NCBI GenBank assembly: GCA_035578155.1
Contig: JAPWDM010000005.1
Coordinates: 15,839,332-15,903,331 of the forward strand
Reading direction: 5' to 3'
DNA: 64,000 bases
From: Brachynemurus nebulosus
Lineage: Eukaryota > Arthropoda > Insecta > Neuroptera > Myrmeleontidae
The notes below the pieces were generated by a model. That model made no database searches and had not been told where the DNA came from. It saw only the letters and a list, made by a program, of their open reading frames with translations. A program made the position numbers and the translations under genes. Positions 34,949 through 46,392 of this stretch are shown here, piece after piece (the stretch's first letter is position 1; each line of letters starts with the position of its first letter).

Positions 34949-37900
34949 TTATATTTTGTCTTTTAAACGAGTTTCACTTAAAAATTTTAATGTTTTGTCT
35001 AAGTTAGTTTGATTATTGGCTAAAATTTCCGGTATATTGTTTGGTAGGTTTAATTTATTGCGTATTCTATTGTATTTGTTGCAATTGATAAGGATATGTT
35101 GAATAGTTAGAGGGGAGTTACATGTGTCGCATAGAGGTGGGTTGGATTTTTCACGGATGAAGGAATGAGTAATGTGTGAATGCCCGATTCTTAAACGAGT
35201 AATGATAATTTCATTTCTTCGAGTATCCTGTTCCGAAGTAATCCATGGTTTAACATCTTGTTTTATGTCTTTTAATTTTTGATTTGTTTCATGCCATTCT
35301 GACTCCCATTCTATTATTATATCATGTAGAGAACACCGGTTAGCGTCATCTATAGGAATTAGGTCGGTGTCTGGGTTTTGGGAGGGGGTTATATTTTTAG
35401 TTAGATTATCGACTTTATTGTTGCCTTCGATCCCACTGTGTCCAGGGATCCAGCATACAACAATTTTGCAATTATTTTGGTGTAATGTGTTTATGCAGTC
35501 AAAGATATGGTTTTTGATCGTGTTGTCCCATTTCGTATGGTTTGACAAAACCTGAATTGAGCTCCAGGAATCGGTCAATATGATGTAGTTTTTGTTTTGT
35601 TCCTGTGTTACCGATTGTAATGCTTTTAATATAGCATATAATTCCGCGGAAAATATACTGTACTCTTGAGGTAGTTTGTAAGTTGCTGAGCTAGTTGGAC
35701 TAGTATACGCAGCACTAGTGAAGGTTTCTGTTTTTGAGCCATCAGTGTAAATTTGTGTATAGTCAGGCAAACCACTTAATATTTCATATAGTAGGTTTAT
35801 ATAGACTGTAGATGGCGTGTTTTCCTTTGGAAATTTCTTTAATTCTACATTATATTCCAGATAGGCTTTATCCCAGGGAGGGGTATTTACAGGTTCCAAT
35901 GGCCATACTTTTTTGGAAAATTGATGCTTTAGATAATATGGCTTGGGATAATTGGGTTTATTTTCATATAGGGTTGTGTACTGAGGTTGGAATAGTGTTT
36001 TATATAGGGGGTGGTCAGGAAGTGCCATAATACGATGAATTTGTCGTGAGCAAAGAAGCTTGCGTCGATATCGTAAAGGTAGCATTCCCGATTCTGCATG
36101 TAAGCTATGAATTGGACTTGTATGGTATGCCCCTGTTGCTAATCTTAAGGCTAGATTTTGAATTGGGTCTAGAAGTTTCAAAGTGCTGTTCGAAGCCGAA
36201 TTATAAATCTGGCAGCAATAATCCATAGATGGTAGAATAAGGCTCTTGTAAAGTTTTATTAAGGTGTTTCTATCTGCGCCCCAATTCTGCTTGCTAAGGG
36301 ATTTAATCAAATTCATATTTGTAAGGCATTTGGCTTTTATGTTTGAAATATGTTTTTTCCAGAATAGTTTACTGTCATATGTAATTCCTAAATAATGAAC
36401 TTCATCTTTACATGTAATCATTTTTCCGTTTAGATAAAGATTGGGATTTCTTGGGATATTTCTTCGTGTTCGGTTAAAGTTGACACAAAAGGTTTTATTT
36501 TCTGCAAAGGTTAAGCCTTTTCTTTTTACCCATTGTTGTAGATTCGTTAAGCATTCTTGAATTTTTAGTTCAGCATATTCTAGTTTATCTGTGCGTATAT
36601 AAATTACCCAGTCGTCAGCGAATAAAACTTGTTGAATTGGAGGTTTTATGACTTGACTGATGTCGTTTATTCCGATGTTGAATAAAAGGGGGCTAATAAC
36701 TGAGCCTTGTGGTATCCCTCTTTGTATTTGCTTTTCGCTGGAGTAGGTATTGCCTATTTTAACTGATATTTTTCTATCTTTGAGAAATTCTCTTATGAGT
36801 TTTGGTAGGTGTCCCTTAAAATTCCATTCCTGAAGCTGTTTCAAAATAACTTCATGCCATATTGTATCATATGCTTTTCGCAAATCGAGGAAGACGGCTA
36901 TAACAATCTGTTTATTAACGAAAGCGTTTTGAATTTCTGAAGTAAATTGTGTGTGAGCGTCTAAGGTGGACCTCTTTTTTCGAAAGCCATATTGCCAGGG
37001 GTTGAGAAGTTTTTCTTTTTCTAGTTTCCATAGTAGTCTATTAGTGATGATTTTTTCGAAAATCTTACACAGAATGTTGATAAGGGCTATAGGACGATAA
37101 TTTTCGGGGTTTGTTTTGCTTTTGCTTGGTTTAGGAATTGGGATAATGGTTGCCTGTCTCCACGAATTGGGAAATTTTTCTTGGGTCCATATTAGGTTAA
37201 ACATTTCAAGAAGGTATAGCATATTTTTATTAGTAAGGTTTTTTATTGTGATAGGAAAAATTTGATCAGGACCGGGTGTGTTGGTATTTATTGACTTGAT
37301 GGCTAATTTTAGTTCTTTTACGGTAATTTCTGTATTATAGTTTTCAGTTGAATTTTCGCCAAAGTGACTGTTTCCGTTTCTTAATTCCAGCTTATACCGC
37401 AGTAAGTCGTCAGATAGATCTTCGTTATTGGAGTAGTTTGCAAACATATTTACAAAAATTTCCGCAATTTCTGAAGAGTCTGCATAGGTGACGCCATTTA
37501 CGGATATAGCTGGAATATGGAGATGTTGTTTTGCGTTTTTTATTAGACTGACCTTCTGCCAAATTTTTGTCATAGGAGTCGATTTATTTATATGTGATAC
37601 GAATTGTCTCCAACTGTTGCGTTTGGCTTGTTTTACAAGATATTTTACTTTGGCTCTGTATTTTTTGTATTCTGTTCGGTCAGTGGTATTTTTTGACGAG
37701 ATGAATTTGTGTAACGCAGTTTTACGTTGTTTAATTGCCATGGCAATATCTTGATTCCACCAAGGAACTGATTTCCTCGTTTTAGTTTTTGACTTGGGTA
37801 TCGAATTTTCAATAGATGATTTTAGCTGGCAAGTTACATATTCTACCATTTCATCTGAATTTTCAAATTTTTCCTTTAAGTTAAGGTGATGGTTAAATGC

Positions 37901-38611
37901 TGTCCAGTCAGTGTTTTTGAAATTGTATTTGAAATTGTGGTAGAAATAGCTATTAGAGTAGTTAATATGTAGTAAGATTGGAAAATGATCACTGTTATGT
38001 GTATCATCTAAAGTATACAATTTAATGTCTGGGAATAAACTATTTGATACCAGCGCCAGATCAATACATGAGGTTTCGCCCGTTTGTATTTTTAAATAGG
38101 TTGGTTCTTGATCATTTAGAAGGCAGATTGATGGGTTTGTCCATAGAATATTTTCTATAATTTTCCCTCTTTGGTTGTTATATTTACTTCCCCAAAGCTT
38201 ATTGTGTGCGTTGAAGTCGCCTACCAGAATGAAAGGTGTTGGAAATTGATCAAGAACACCCTGTATTTCTTCTGGGGTAATGTGTTGTTGCGGATTTAAA
38301 TATATATTTGCTATTGTGAGTTTGTTATTGTTGATATATGTTTGTATGGCTACAACTTGTAAATTACTATTTATGTTGATTTTAGTAGAGTGTACGGTAT
38401 CTTTGACAAATAAGGCCACACCACCTTTTGCTCTTGCATCTATAATATCATTTTTTAAGTAATGTACATAATGTTTTAGTTGAATTTTGTTTTCATCTCT
38501 TAAATGGGTTTCTTGGAGAGCTATAATTATGGGGCTGTGAATAGTTATTAAATGTTGTAACTGGAGTTGGTTGTTGAGGTATCCATTTAGATTCCACTGT
38601 AGAAGAAACAT
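34949..38611 (-). CDS. LINE ORF2: endonuclease, reverse transcriptase, RNase H (1220 aa)
   Basis: This is the replicase of the retrotransposon. An N-terminal APE-type endonuclease (about 1-215) shows N7, E34 (LQET), D132/N134 (GDFNAHN), D184 (CIDLALVSN) and SDH 207-209. The reverse transcriptase (about 480-760) has PKPSKSKTNPENYRPIAL (493-510), motif A FLDLRKAYD with D576, motif B GIPQGSVISP (632-641) and motif C FADD (664-667). The C-terminal RNase H (about 950-1070) has D957 (YTDGS), E990 (SAELYA), D1014 (LTDS), PGHSG with H1058, and D1068. It closes with RIGHSHITHS and a CCHC-like C1161/C1164/H1172/C1177. All catalytic residues I can check are present and there is no stop or frameshift. 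The start is 37 nt after the ORF1 stop, so translation reinitiation or a similar mechanism is likely. Frames on the opposite strand are by-products. Confidence 0.96.
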   Translation of the reverse strand: MFLLQWNLNGYLNNQLQLQHLITIHSPIIIALQETHLRDENKIQLKHYVHYLKNDIIDARAKGGVALFVKDTVHSTKININSNLQVVAIQTYINNNKLTIANIYLNPQQHITPEEIQGVLDQFPTPFILVGDFNAHNKLWGSKYNNQRGKIIENILWTNPSICLLNDQEPTYLKIQTGETSCIDLALVSNSLFPDIKLYTLDDTHNSDHFPILLHINYSNSYFYHNFKYNFKNTDWTAFNHHLNLKEKFENSDEMVEYVTCQLKSSIENSIPKSKTKTRKSVPWWNQDIAMAIKQRKTALHKFISSKNTTDRTEYKKYRAKVKYLVKQAKRNSWRQFVSHINKSTPMTKIWQKVSLIKNAKQHLHIPAISVNGVTYADSSEIAEIFVNMFANYSNNEDLSDDLLRYKLELRNGNSHFGENSTENYNTEITVKELKLAIKSINTNTPGPDQIFPITIKNLTNKNMLYLLEMFNLIWTQEKFPNSWRQATIIPIPKPSKSKTNPENYRPIALINILCKIFEKIITNRLLWKLEKEKLLNPWQYGFRKKRSTLDAHTQFTSEIQNAFVNKQIVIAVFLDLRKAYDTIWHEVILKQLQEWNFKGHLPKLIREFLKDRKISVKIGNTYSSEKQIQRGIPQGSVISPLLFNIGINDISQVIKPPIQQVLFADDWVIYIRTDKLEYAELKIQECLTNLQQWVKRKGLTFAENKTFCVNFNRTRRNIPRNPNLYLNGKMITCKDEVHYLGITYDSKLFWKKHISNIKAKCLTNMNLIKSLSKQNWGADRNTLIKLYKSLILPSMDYCCQIYNSASNSTLKLLDPIQNLALRLATGAYHTSPIHSLHAESGMLPLRYRRKLLCSRQIHRIMALPDHPLYKTLFQPQYTTLYENKPNYPKPYYLKHQFSKKVWPLEPVNTPPWDKAYLEYNVELKKFPKENTPSTVYINLLYEILSGLPDYTQIYTDGSKTETFTSAAYTSPTSSATYKLPQEYSIFSAELYAILKALQSVTQEQNKNYIILTDSWSSIQVLSNHTKWDNTIKNHIFDCINTLHQNNCKIVVCWIPGHSGIEGNNKVDNLTKNITPSQNPDTDLIPIDDANRCSLHDIIIEWESEWHETNQKLKDIKQDVKPWITSEQDTRRNEIIITRLRIGHSHITHSFIREKSNPPLCDTCNSPLTIQHILINCNKYNRIRNKLNLPNNIPEILANNQTNLDKTLKFLSETRLKDKI

Positions 38612-38648
38612 GTTAAATTACTTTTTTTGAATTATTGTAATTGTTATA

Positions 38649-40112
38649 TTAGTTTGATTCTTCTGTAGAAATGTATTCTTCGTTGTTTATTGACGTAGCT
38701 ACGGTTTTTACTAATAGGTTTTTGATGCGTGTAAGTTTTCCTTTATAGGTTTTATTTAATTCTGGATATATTTTGTTTATGGTGTCTAGAATGTCTTTTA
38801 TGTCTAGGTTTGCGTTTTGAGCGATTTCTTTTATGTTGGATTTAGGTTTGACAGTTAGTATGAAGTTGATGAGTTGGTCGTATGATAAAGCGAATTGTTC
38901 CGGGTGATTTGTCATATTTGCTTTAATTACAGCAAATTGTTCGTTTATTGTATTTATCGATTCCTTTGTTGTGTTTTGTGGAGGTAAATTTGAGTCACTA
39001 GCCGAGTCAGAATTTCCTTTTTCTAATAGTATTTGTTTAGATAAGTGTTCGTCAGGGGAGTCAGTTTTTGTATGTGTTCGTTTTCCACCTGTGATGGGTT
39101 TTAAAACTGTTGAGTTTTCTTTTGTAGATAGGTCCTCGGATGGAGGTGATCTTGAAAGTACATTTTTTGGATTATTTGAATCTATTTCTTTCGTATATTG
39201 GTGGTCATTTTTGGATGTATTTTTAGTCGTTTGTTCTTGGGATTGTTGGTAGGAAGGGTTAGTTTCTATTGCAGTTTGTGTTGTGGAGGGAGTACTTAAT
39301 TTTGAGTCATTTTTGAATGAGGTGGTTGGGTGTGGAAGTGGTTCTTGGTAGTTTGTAATTTCGGCGTTATTTGGTTTGTTTGCTAGTGTTGGTGCATTTG
39401 AGGTGAGATTTTGCGTTTGTGATTGGATTTCAGATGTTTGATTTTTTTGAGTGTTATTGGATATGTCCGATTGTGAGCTAGTTGGTTGTGTGTTGACGAT
39501 CTCTTGTTTACAGCGTTGTGTTGAATGGGCAGTAGAGTTACATTTTCTACATTTGTTTTCGTCAATAGATAAGTATAAGGTGTGACTTTCTCCGTCTGCT
39601 ATTATTTCAATTGTTTCGGGTATCGTGATTTCCTGATGAGGATCTACGAATGCTTGTCGTCGAGAGGTGAGGATATGATTCCAAGCTGGTATTGGGGTGT
39701 GTACATGAATACTGGTTACTTCTGATATTAATCTTATGTTCAGTTTTTTTAGGTGGTCAGAGATTTTTTCGTTGGGAATTACTGGATGGACTCCAGCTAT
39801 CAGCAATCTTTTTGACGGGGAGATTAAACAACGTGTTGGTAGGAGCTGGTCCTTCACTTTTATCATAGGATTTTGACTAACAAAGTTTGAGGCGATTTCC
39901 TTGCTTTTGAAGTAGATTATAACTCTTCTTTGTGAAGCTGGAAATATTGCTATTATATTTTTAGGATTAACTTTTGTTGCTATAACAGAGATATACTCCA
40001 TTTCTGTAGTTCTCCAGTCTGTATTGTTGAGCGCTGGTATAACTATTGCACACTCTTTAGTGTATGATGTGCTTTGTTTTGTTATGTTGGCATATGATTG
40101 TGGTGTATTCAT
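38649..40112 (-). CDS. LINE ORF1: RNA-binding Gag-like protein (487 aa)
   Basis: This is the nucleic-acid-binding partner of ORF2, expected to coat the element's RNA. Residues about 20-135 look like RRM-type folds (CAIVIPALNN; NIIAIFPASQRRVIIYFKSK; RLLIAGVHPVIPNEKI). One CCHC zinc knuckle, CRKCNSTAHSTQRC, lies at 188-201 (C188, C191, H196, C201). From about 205 to 370 the chain is low-complexity, rich in S, T, N, Q and P, and probably disordered. The last ~110 residues (from INTINEQFAVI) look helical and conclude at the stop. I see only one knuckle, whereas many jockey/I ORF1 proteins have two or three. The frame is intact. The start Met at 40112 is the first in frame. Confidence 0.9.
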   Translation of the reverse strand: MNTPQSYANITKQSTSYTKECAIVIPALNNTDWRTTEMEYISVIATKVNPKNIIAIFPASQRRVIIYFKSKEIASNFVSQNPMIKVKDQLLPTRCLISPSKRLLIAGVHPVIPNEKISDHLKKLNIRLISEVTSIHVHTPIPAWNHILTSRRQAFVDPHQEITIPETIEIIADGESHTLYLSIDENKCRKCNSTAHSTQRCKQEIVNTQPTSSQSDISNNTQKNQTSEIQSQTQNLTSNAPTLANKPNNAEITNYQEPLPHPTTSFKNDSKLSTPSTTQTAIETNPSYQQSQEQTTKNTSKNDHQYTKEIDSNNPKNVLSRSPPSEDLSTKENSTVLKPITGGKRTHTKTDSPDEHLSKQILLEKGNSDSASDSNLPPQNTTKESINTINEQFAVIKANMTNHPEQFALSYDQLINFILTVKPKSNIKEIAQNANLDIKDILDTINKIYPELNKTYKGKLTRIKNLLVKTVATSINNEEYISTEESN

Positions 40113-40520
40113 TTTGATTAATTGGTTGGGTTATTATTTTTGTTTAGGTAGTGTATGAGTGTATTATTTTTAAAGTTTTGTTATGCAAAAATTAAGATTA
40201 AATTTGTTTGTTGTTTACTTATGTAATAAAATAGTTTATATGATTTCTTTATCATGTATTTAAAACTACACATAATTAATTCAAATAAAGCGTCTTACCG
40301 CCCTACCTGCTATATAAAAATATAGCAGGTATGGTTGATCTGGATTCTGTTTATTGATGAGTATATGACACAATATGCACTTCACTTTATGTTGGCTTTA
40401 AGATGACTAGAAAACTAGGTTTTTAATAATATTTTTAACGATAATAATAACTAATAACTATATAATTATGCACAACAATGATACGTATTGACTTGTCTGT
40501 TACACAGTCAGAACGATGAT
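40113..40520 (-). promoter_or_regulatory. Probable LINE 5' UTR with internal promoter
   Basis: This is the leader between the inferred 5' end and ORF1. Jockey/I elements carry downstream promoters at their very 5' end. The proposed first bases on the minus strand (ATCATCGTTCTGACTGTG) are followed by ACAGACAAG, where AGAC sits at about +23 and vaguely resembles a downstream promoter element. A short perfect hairpin TGCTATATTTTTATATAGCA lies near 40310-40330. This is weak inference. Confidence 0.35.
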
Positions 40521-40982
40521 ATTATTATTATTGTTATTGTTATTGTTATTGTATAGCAAAACTAAGAAAGTTAGGGAATAAACCTATTATCAGAATTTCC
40601 CTTTCTTCTTCTATCAAATCAAATACAGTATGATAATAGACCAGGAGATGACGACAGATTTTGGTTCATGAAAAAAAGTATGTGGCAGGAAACAATTTTC
40701 AAAATTATAACATGTATTTTTTGTAAACGGTTGATGATGATAACCTCCATAGTTTCAATTGAACTAAGCTCGAAAATTGTGATATATTTCCATTTATCTC
40801 ACCTGTGTGACTTATATCTATCATTTTCCGCTACTGGATATTAATTTGGTATTATGTTTACATTTTAACTAATATTATAAATGTGAAAGTGAGTTTGTTT
40901 GTTTGTCTCAGTCTCAGTAGCTTAAGCAAATAAATTTGCAGTTTTGACGTGAAAGGGCCACGATAACGAAGCTCGACAGATA

Positions 40983-43540
40983 TCTATATATATAAAGGAG
41001 AAATACCACTCACTCACCTATCTAGAATTCTCCAAAACTACAATACCTACAAACTTGAAATTTGGCATGTAGGTGCCTATTGGGTCGTAGGCGCTCGCTA
41101 AGAAAGGGTTTTGCAAAATTTTTCGTCTAACCGTCGAAATTTACGAAAAATCGTAAAATATCAATTTTTTATTCCAAATATTAAAAATTATTCAATTTTT
41201 AAATTTTTACTAAGCATTTGAAAAAATAATTTTTGTAATTTTAAAAATTAAATAGCAGTGATTACTATGAAAATATTTATTTGTAGATACTGTTTGTTTT
41301 TACTGGTATCTGTCATTTGAATTTTTCTGATCTAAATTTATTCAAATTTAATTAATTATTTGCTATTACTTATTGGTTCTGTAAATCATTAATCCTATTT
41401 AACCAACCAAAAAACAAAAAACAAAGTTAATGTAAGTTTAATGCTGTTACTGTTTTTAAGTTATTACAAAAAATGTGTTTTCAGATACATAATGAGAATA
41501 TTTTTAAGCGAAACAGACAAAATTTGATCCGGTACTAAAGAAGCAATCACAAAACAAGAATTAGAGCTAGAGTTAATAGTATAGTTTTGGAGTAATCTTA
41601 TATTTAAATAAAAATGAAATATGGACTATATTTATCCTTTCCCAATGGTTTCAAGAAAACGGTAGTATATGTCAAAAAAATTATGAAAGAAAACTATAGG
41701 TAAAATTGGCATAAGAATTGAAAGAAAAATATCAGAATTAAGTTAAAGTTACCCCACAAGACCGTAGGACTTCAAAAAACGCTTAAAGTAAACGACTGGA
41801 TGTATCATTACCAAATTTTGCGCAAAAACTACTGATTTTGAAAGAAATAAATGTCACATTATAATTGATCCTTAAGGTGCTAAGTAAGGTCGTCCCTAAA
41901 CGAACTCAAAATAATTAGCTGGACGGATTTTGACTAAATTTTTTGCTCAAATTGTATGGAGATTCTGAGAAAAATGAACATTTTAAAACAGCCCTCTAGG
42001 GTTCTGGGGACTCCAAAAGACCCAAAATAAACGACTGAACGGATTTGAACTTTTGCTCTAATATTATTAAAAATCCAAAACAAATTAACGCGAGTTCGGA
42101 AATATTCTCCAGAGCCCTGTGAACTCAAAATGTCTCATAAAATAAAGTACTCTTAAAATTATCAATGTATCTCAAGGTATGAAAATTAGATATACGCTAC
42201 TAAAATATGAATATCGCAGAGTATTTCAGTATATCTGATTTAAAAGCAGGGCTTCGAACCGAAATTTTTTTCGTTCCGGTTCAGTTCCGGTTCAACACAA
42301 AAAAGAATAGCGGTGTCGATTACGGTCAGTTTTCGATTTTTGGTTTCGGTTTTAAAAAAAGTTTAAAATTATTTCCGAGTTGTGAATATATTATCTATTT
42401 TATAGAAATTACCTTTAAAACATAAATCAACGTTTGAAAAACTCAATCTTAATATTTTTCAAAATGCTTGAATTTATGGAAACACCATTTTTCCTTAGTA
42501 GGTGTTTACTTTAGGCCTGAGAAAGCTCTTTCGACACTCCGAAATTAGAAAACCTAGGAATATAAATTTTCATTTCTAATCCAGTAGCCTGTTTCTTTCC
42601 TATCTAATCTAGAAAATAAATATCGTCGAACGCAGATAATATATATCTGTTAATACCAATTAATATTGAGATGATACAGTAAAAAATAAATAAATAAATA
42701 AATAAAATAAAACAAAAAATATATTTTAACGACCATATGTACGAACGTTAGAAAAGTTTATTGGTTACTGGTTACTATAGAATAAAATTAAATATTGAAT
42801 TTCAACTATGAACCGGAACGAAGAAGATAACAGTTTCGTTTCGGTTAACGGTTTTTAAAAAAAAATAATTTTGCTCCAGTTAACGGTTACTTTCCGGCAA
42901 AATCAATCAGTTTTACCGGTTTTCAGTTACGGTTACGGTTCGGTTCGAAGCCCTGTTTATAGATGAGATCGAAATTGATTCACAGAATTATCGAATACGG
43001 CGCTAATTAAACAGCTGTACCGATCTAAATAAAATTTTATCAAAATAAATTATGTCATTGAAATATGAATAAGTTTACTTTAGAGTCGTTGAGCGAGCCA
43101 AGCGATGTACTATAAAAAACTGATTTTGTATAAAATTTCAGAACATCAAATTTAAATGGATATGTGCTCAAAATTGTCCATCAGTGGCACCAAATAGATT
43201 CCAAATTGAAAAGTTGAAGGAATTTTTGACAGAATTTTATTCAAATATTGTTGAAAGCTCTGGAAAAAATTAAAGTGAAGTAAAACTGTCCCCTAGAAAG
43301 GCCTAAAATAGAAATACTTCTAAAACTATTAACATGGGTATCTACATGATGGTGCGGAAATTAGCCATGCTTTTGAAATATGAATATGGTTACTTTAAGG
43401 TCGTTTGACGAGCGGGGCCATGCAAAATAATTAATTGGTTATGTACAGAATTTCCGAATATCTAATTTAAAATTTACCCAATATTTTTGACTCTAAATTC
43501 AAATAATTTTATGCGAGTGAAACCGCGGGTCGCAGCTAGT
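40983..43540 (+). mobile_element. Helitron-like element with CTAGT 3' end
   Basis: The proposed 5' end is TCTATATATATAAAGGAGAA (preceded by A). The 3' end is AAACCGCGGGTCGCAGCTAGT (43520-43540, followed by T), with a small ACC..GGGT hairpin just inside the CTAGT. TC...CTAGT and A/T insertion are Helitron hallmarks. It has no Rep/helicase frame. Repeated units near 41880-42100, 43080-43330 and 43390-43500 share wording such as GGTCGT(T)..CGAGC and GGATTTTGACTAAATTTTTT. A hAT-type MITE (42247-42955) is nested inside. A second motif, AATATTATAAATGTGAAAGTGAG at 40870, precedes it and resembles other insect repeat starts. Confidence 0.65.
42247..42955. mobile_element. hAT-like MITE, 709 bp, nested in the Helitron-like element
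   Basis: The left end CAGGGCTTCGAACCGAAA is inverted at the right end TTCGGTTCGAAGCCCTG. Both subterminal zones contain tandem 'CGGTTCAGTTCCGGTT' / 'ACGGTTACGGTTCGGTT' words. The flanking octamers TTTAAAAG and TTTATAGA are only partly alike, so the duplication is eroded or my assignment is imprecise. There is no coding frame. The nested position shows that it arrived after the host element. Confidence 0.8.
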
Positions 43541-45949
43541 TTTATATGTTCTATTCTATATGTATTTAACTTGATCATTTTAAATATAACGTGGGTGAAC
43601 CTATGAGTAAATGTTAGTCTAGCACAACTGAAAACACCATCTGAAAACAGCTATTGAAAATTGGAAAGAAAATTTTATTTTCCATACGAAAATTTTATTT
43701 TCATTACGAGTCATCATGTAAAGAAATATGTCACTATCTCCTAGTCTATAAAGTGATCGTAATGCTAATAATTGCTTTAAACTGATTCTCTCTGAACCTT
43801 TTCTCAAAAACCAACTGCCTTTCCTAATATAAGTCACTTGTGAATATTAGTTTTGTCCAAGATTACAACGAAAATTGAAAGGAACTAACTGTTCCAACTT
43901 CTATTCTGATTCTTAACATTCATCCGTTTATTGTCCAGCTCATTCGAAATGATATTAACTTTTCGTGCGATAATTCATTTCTCAAGTGTCATTGTACTTG
44001 TTTACTAGTTAATATTTGTACATTCAAAAGTGTATACAGGACGGACATAAAATTGGATCTGGAAGATCTAGAGAAATTAGTTTTCATAATTGCATTCGTA
44101 TCTCTTTAAGGATGCTTATACATATACACGCATTAAATTAAATTCTCCTACGTCACGTGATTTAAGAGAATTTTGTTTTTGTTTTTCTTCAAAGACCCTT
44201 ATTTTCCTTATTTTTTTTATCAGAACCTTTCAATGGAATAGTCTTTTCCATTGGGTTTATTTTTCGATTTTATTCACAAAAGTTTATATAGTTAGATATT
44301 AATCGCTTACCAGTTACTGACTCCAATCTCTTCCCTTCTGCAAGTCTCAAAAACTAAAAACGGGACAGGATAGTCCTAGAACTGCGTTCTCAGCTTCTTT
44401 CTATTTTAACAAAATCTTGCATTTTTTATAGGATTATGATGAGTTTTGCTACACCTAATGTTATTGATAGCATGTTAAACAAGGTATGGTTAATCAAAGT
44501 TTTACTGTATTGTGTTAGATTGAGCGAATTTAAACTGAGTAGACTGAATTTAGCAACAAAATTCATTCAATTATATTATTTATTTTAATGTATTTTATAA
44601 ATAAATTAAATTTTTCAACACAATTTTCTATAAAAAGAATGTTATTGGTTAATTATACATTAAATTAATTTTGTTACATATGGTTAATTAAATTAGCTGT
44701 ACTCGTTCTATTGTACTGTATAGATTCTATTATTCAAACTTCAATAATCACGTAATATATTTATGTATAAATATGTTTATTAATTGTTATGTAATATGTA
44801 TGTCAATAAATAAAATTATTTGATATGTGTATCTAAACAAGAATAACATTGCACTAAATATGCAGTTTTAATCAAAACGTAAATTAAAAAGCATTGCAGC
44901 AATATCAACCGTGTAATGTTGTGAAAATTAAGAGGATTTCACTTATGTTTGTTTTTTACTTTACTTTTTATTTATTCCGTTTAAGGTAGCAGAGCGTGGT
45001 TACAACCAAAAACACTTTTAAATCCTGTATACGATATTAAATTTTAACATTTCCGTTTCCTTAATTAGTCCATATCACAAATATTATTCATAAAATTGAT
45101 TGTGGATAACATTAAATGGGCAATGCGCATAATGTATAATTTCTGGGGCACAACAATTCTTGTTAGCTTCGTTTGTGAATTAATATTATGAGAATAGTTT
45201 TTAGATGATAAATAGTACCTATTAGAATTTATTAATGCATCAAACATTTTTAATGCATCAAACATTTTTAAATACAGCCCAAATATTTGAAGATCTAAGT
45301 AACGACTTTTAGTATTTCGTATCAAAATTGGCAAAACGGATCATTTTTTATAGGCGAAACCGAAAGTTTCAAAATTAAAATTCTCGGAATGTGGTGGAAG
45401 ACTTTTTCTGATTCAACATAATAAAATTGAGAACACTAATCCATAAACATGTGTTTCCAAGGATTCGAAGTCGGAAAAATACGCCTATGTTTTACATTCA
45501 TTTGAATTAGCAAATATTTTGAATAAAAATAAGAATGAATTGATGAATTCCATATGTAAAAATATATTCCAATCCTATTTCGCTTAAATAAATAAGCCAA
45601 TCAAGATGAAAAATCCTTGGTTCATGAATAATAATATAATAATATATAGTAGTGTTCTCAAAAATTGCGACCGCAATAGCTGTCTGCAATCTAACGTAAA
45701 GGGAATTCATTTCCATTCCACTTTATGTTGTTATATCTTCAGTGAAAGACAGAAAGTTGCTAAAATTACGATTTTCATACTGTTAAATGTTTTGTTGTAC
45801 CAACCCGACATTACTAAAATTTTGAAACAAATTTTGTCTAATAGCATAACCATTTATTACATTTTTTTTACTCTTATATTGTACAAATTCGAACAGTTGG
45901 TACACTATGATTGTTCAGTATAGTTACTTGCATATGTTTTATAAACAAA
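43541..45949. other. AT-rich interval of 2.4 kb, no recognised gene or element
   Basis: I find no TIR pair, tandem array or coding motif. A short direct repeat (AATGCATCAAACATTTTTAA twice) lies at 45232-45272. The open frames of 70-105 codons here have biased composition and no recognised domain. Confidence 0.35.
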
Positions 45950-46392
45950 ATTTCAGTTGAAAATTAACGTATATTCATATGTGATTTTTATTTCGTTTTT
46001 GTAAATCTTTTGGTATAGAACCACTGTAACCTTACTACTTTCAGTACAGAACCCTTGTGACATTACTACTTTTGGGACAGAATCGCTATAACTCTTCTGC
46101 TTTTGGTACAGAATCGTTTCTAACCCAACTACTTTTAGTATAGAACCGCTGTAACCTTACTACTTTTGGTATAGAAATTCGATGGTAAAAATTACTGAAG
46201 AAGTAAATCGGTCTTGATGGACAGTAAGACCCAAGTAATATTTTATTATCTTTAATATTGAAAACAATCTTTCTGTAAATACAATGGTAATAGTTTAAAT
46301 TGTAAATATAATTTTCAGAAGAATAACAAGCTTAGGATAAGTACAATTCAAATAAATTACATAATTTTAAATTAAATATTATTGTTAACACA
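45950..46392 (+). repeat. Dispersed repeat D, copy 2 (left part), with 31-bp minisatellite
   Basis: Degenerate minisatellite units (TATAGAACCACTGTAACCTT, CTACTTT...) run from about 46013 to 46175. They are followed by CAAGTAATATTTTATTATCT, AATCTTTCTGTAAATACAAT and TTCAAATAAATTACATAATT, which correspond in order to 12170-12310. The repeat breaks off at 46393 with the 5.2-kb element and resumes at 51599. Confidence 0.75.

Larger units (their letters stand above)
34514..40520 (-). mobile_element. Apparently intact LINE of the jockey/I group (non-LTR retrotransposon)
   Basis: The element lies on the minus strand and carries both ORFs uninterrupted, a 3' UTR of about 390 bp, and a tail of about 30 A followed by (TAA/AAT)n at 34514-34556. 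The RT-RNase H order places it in the jockey/I group, with the I-type (I/Nimb-like) clade as best guess. The 5' limit is inferred: an ATT-rich stretch at 40521-40532 matches the ATT-rich tail and could be the other side of a target duplication in (ATT)n. The true 5' end could differ by a few hundred bases. Its long clean frames contrast with the decayed elements around it, so insertion is probably recent. Confidence 0.85.

Noticed and set aside
35367..39252. Plus-strand open frames of 60-93 codons across the LINE
   Set aside because: They are antisense by-products of the 1220- and 487-codon minus-strand ORFs and have no domains.
40521..40555. Definite target-site duplication for the LINE
   Set aside because: The matching sequence is a low-complexity ATT repeat at both sides, so the duplication cannot be distinguished from the tail or chance.
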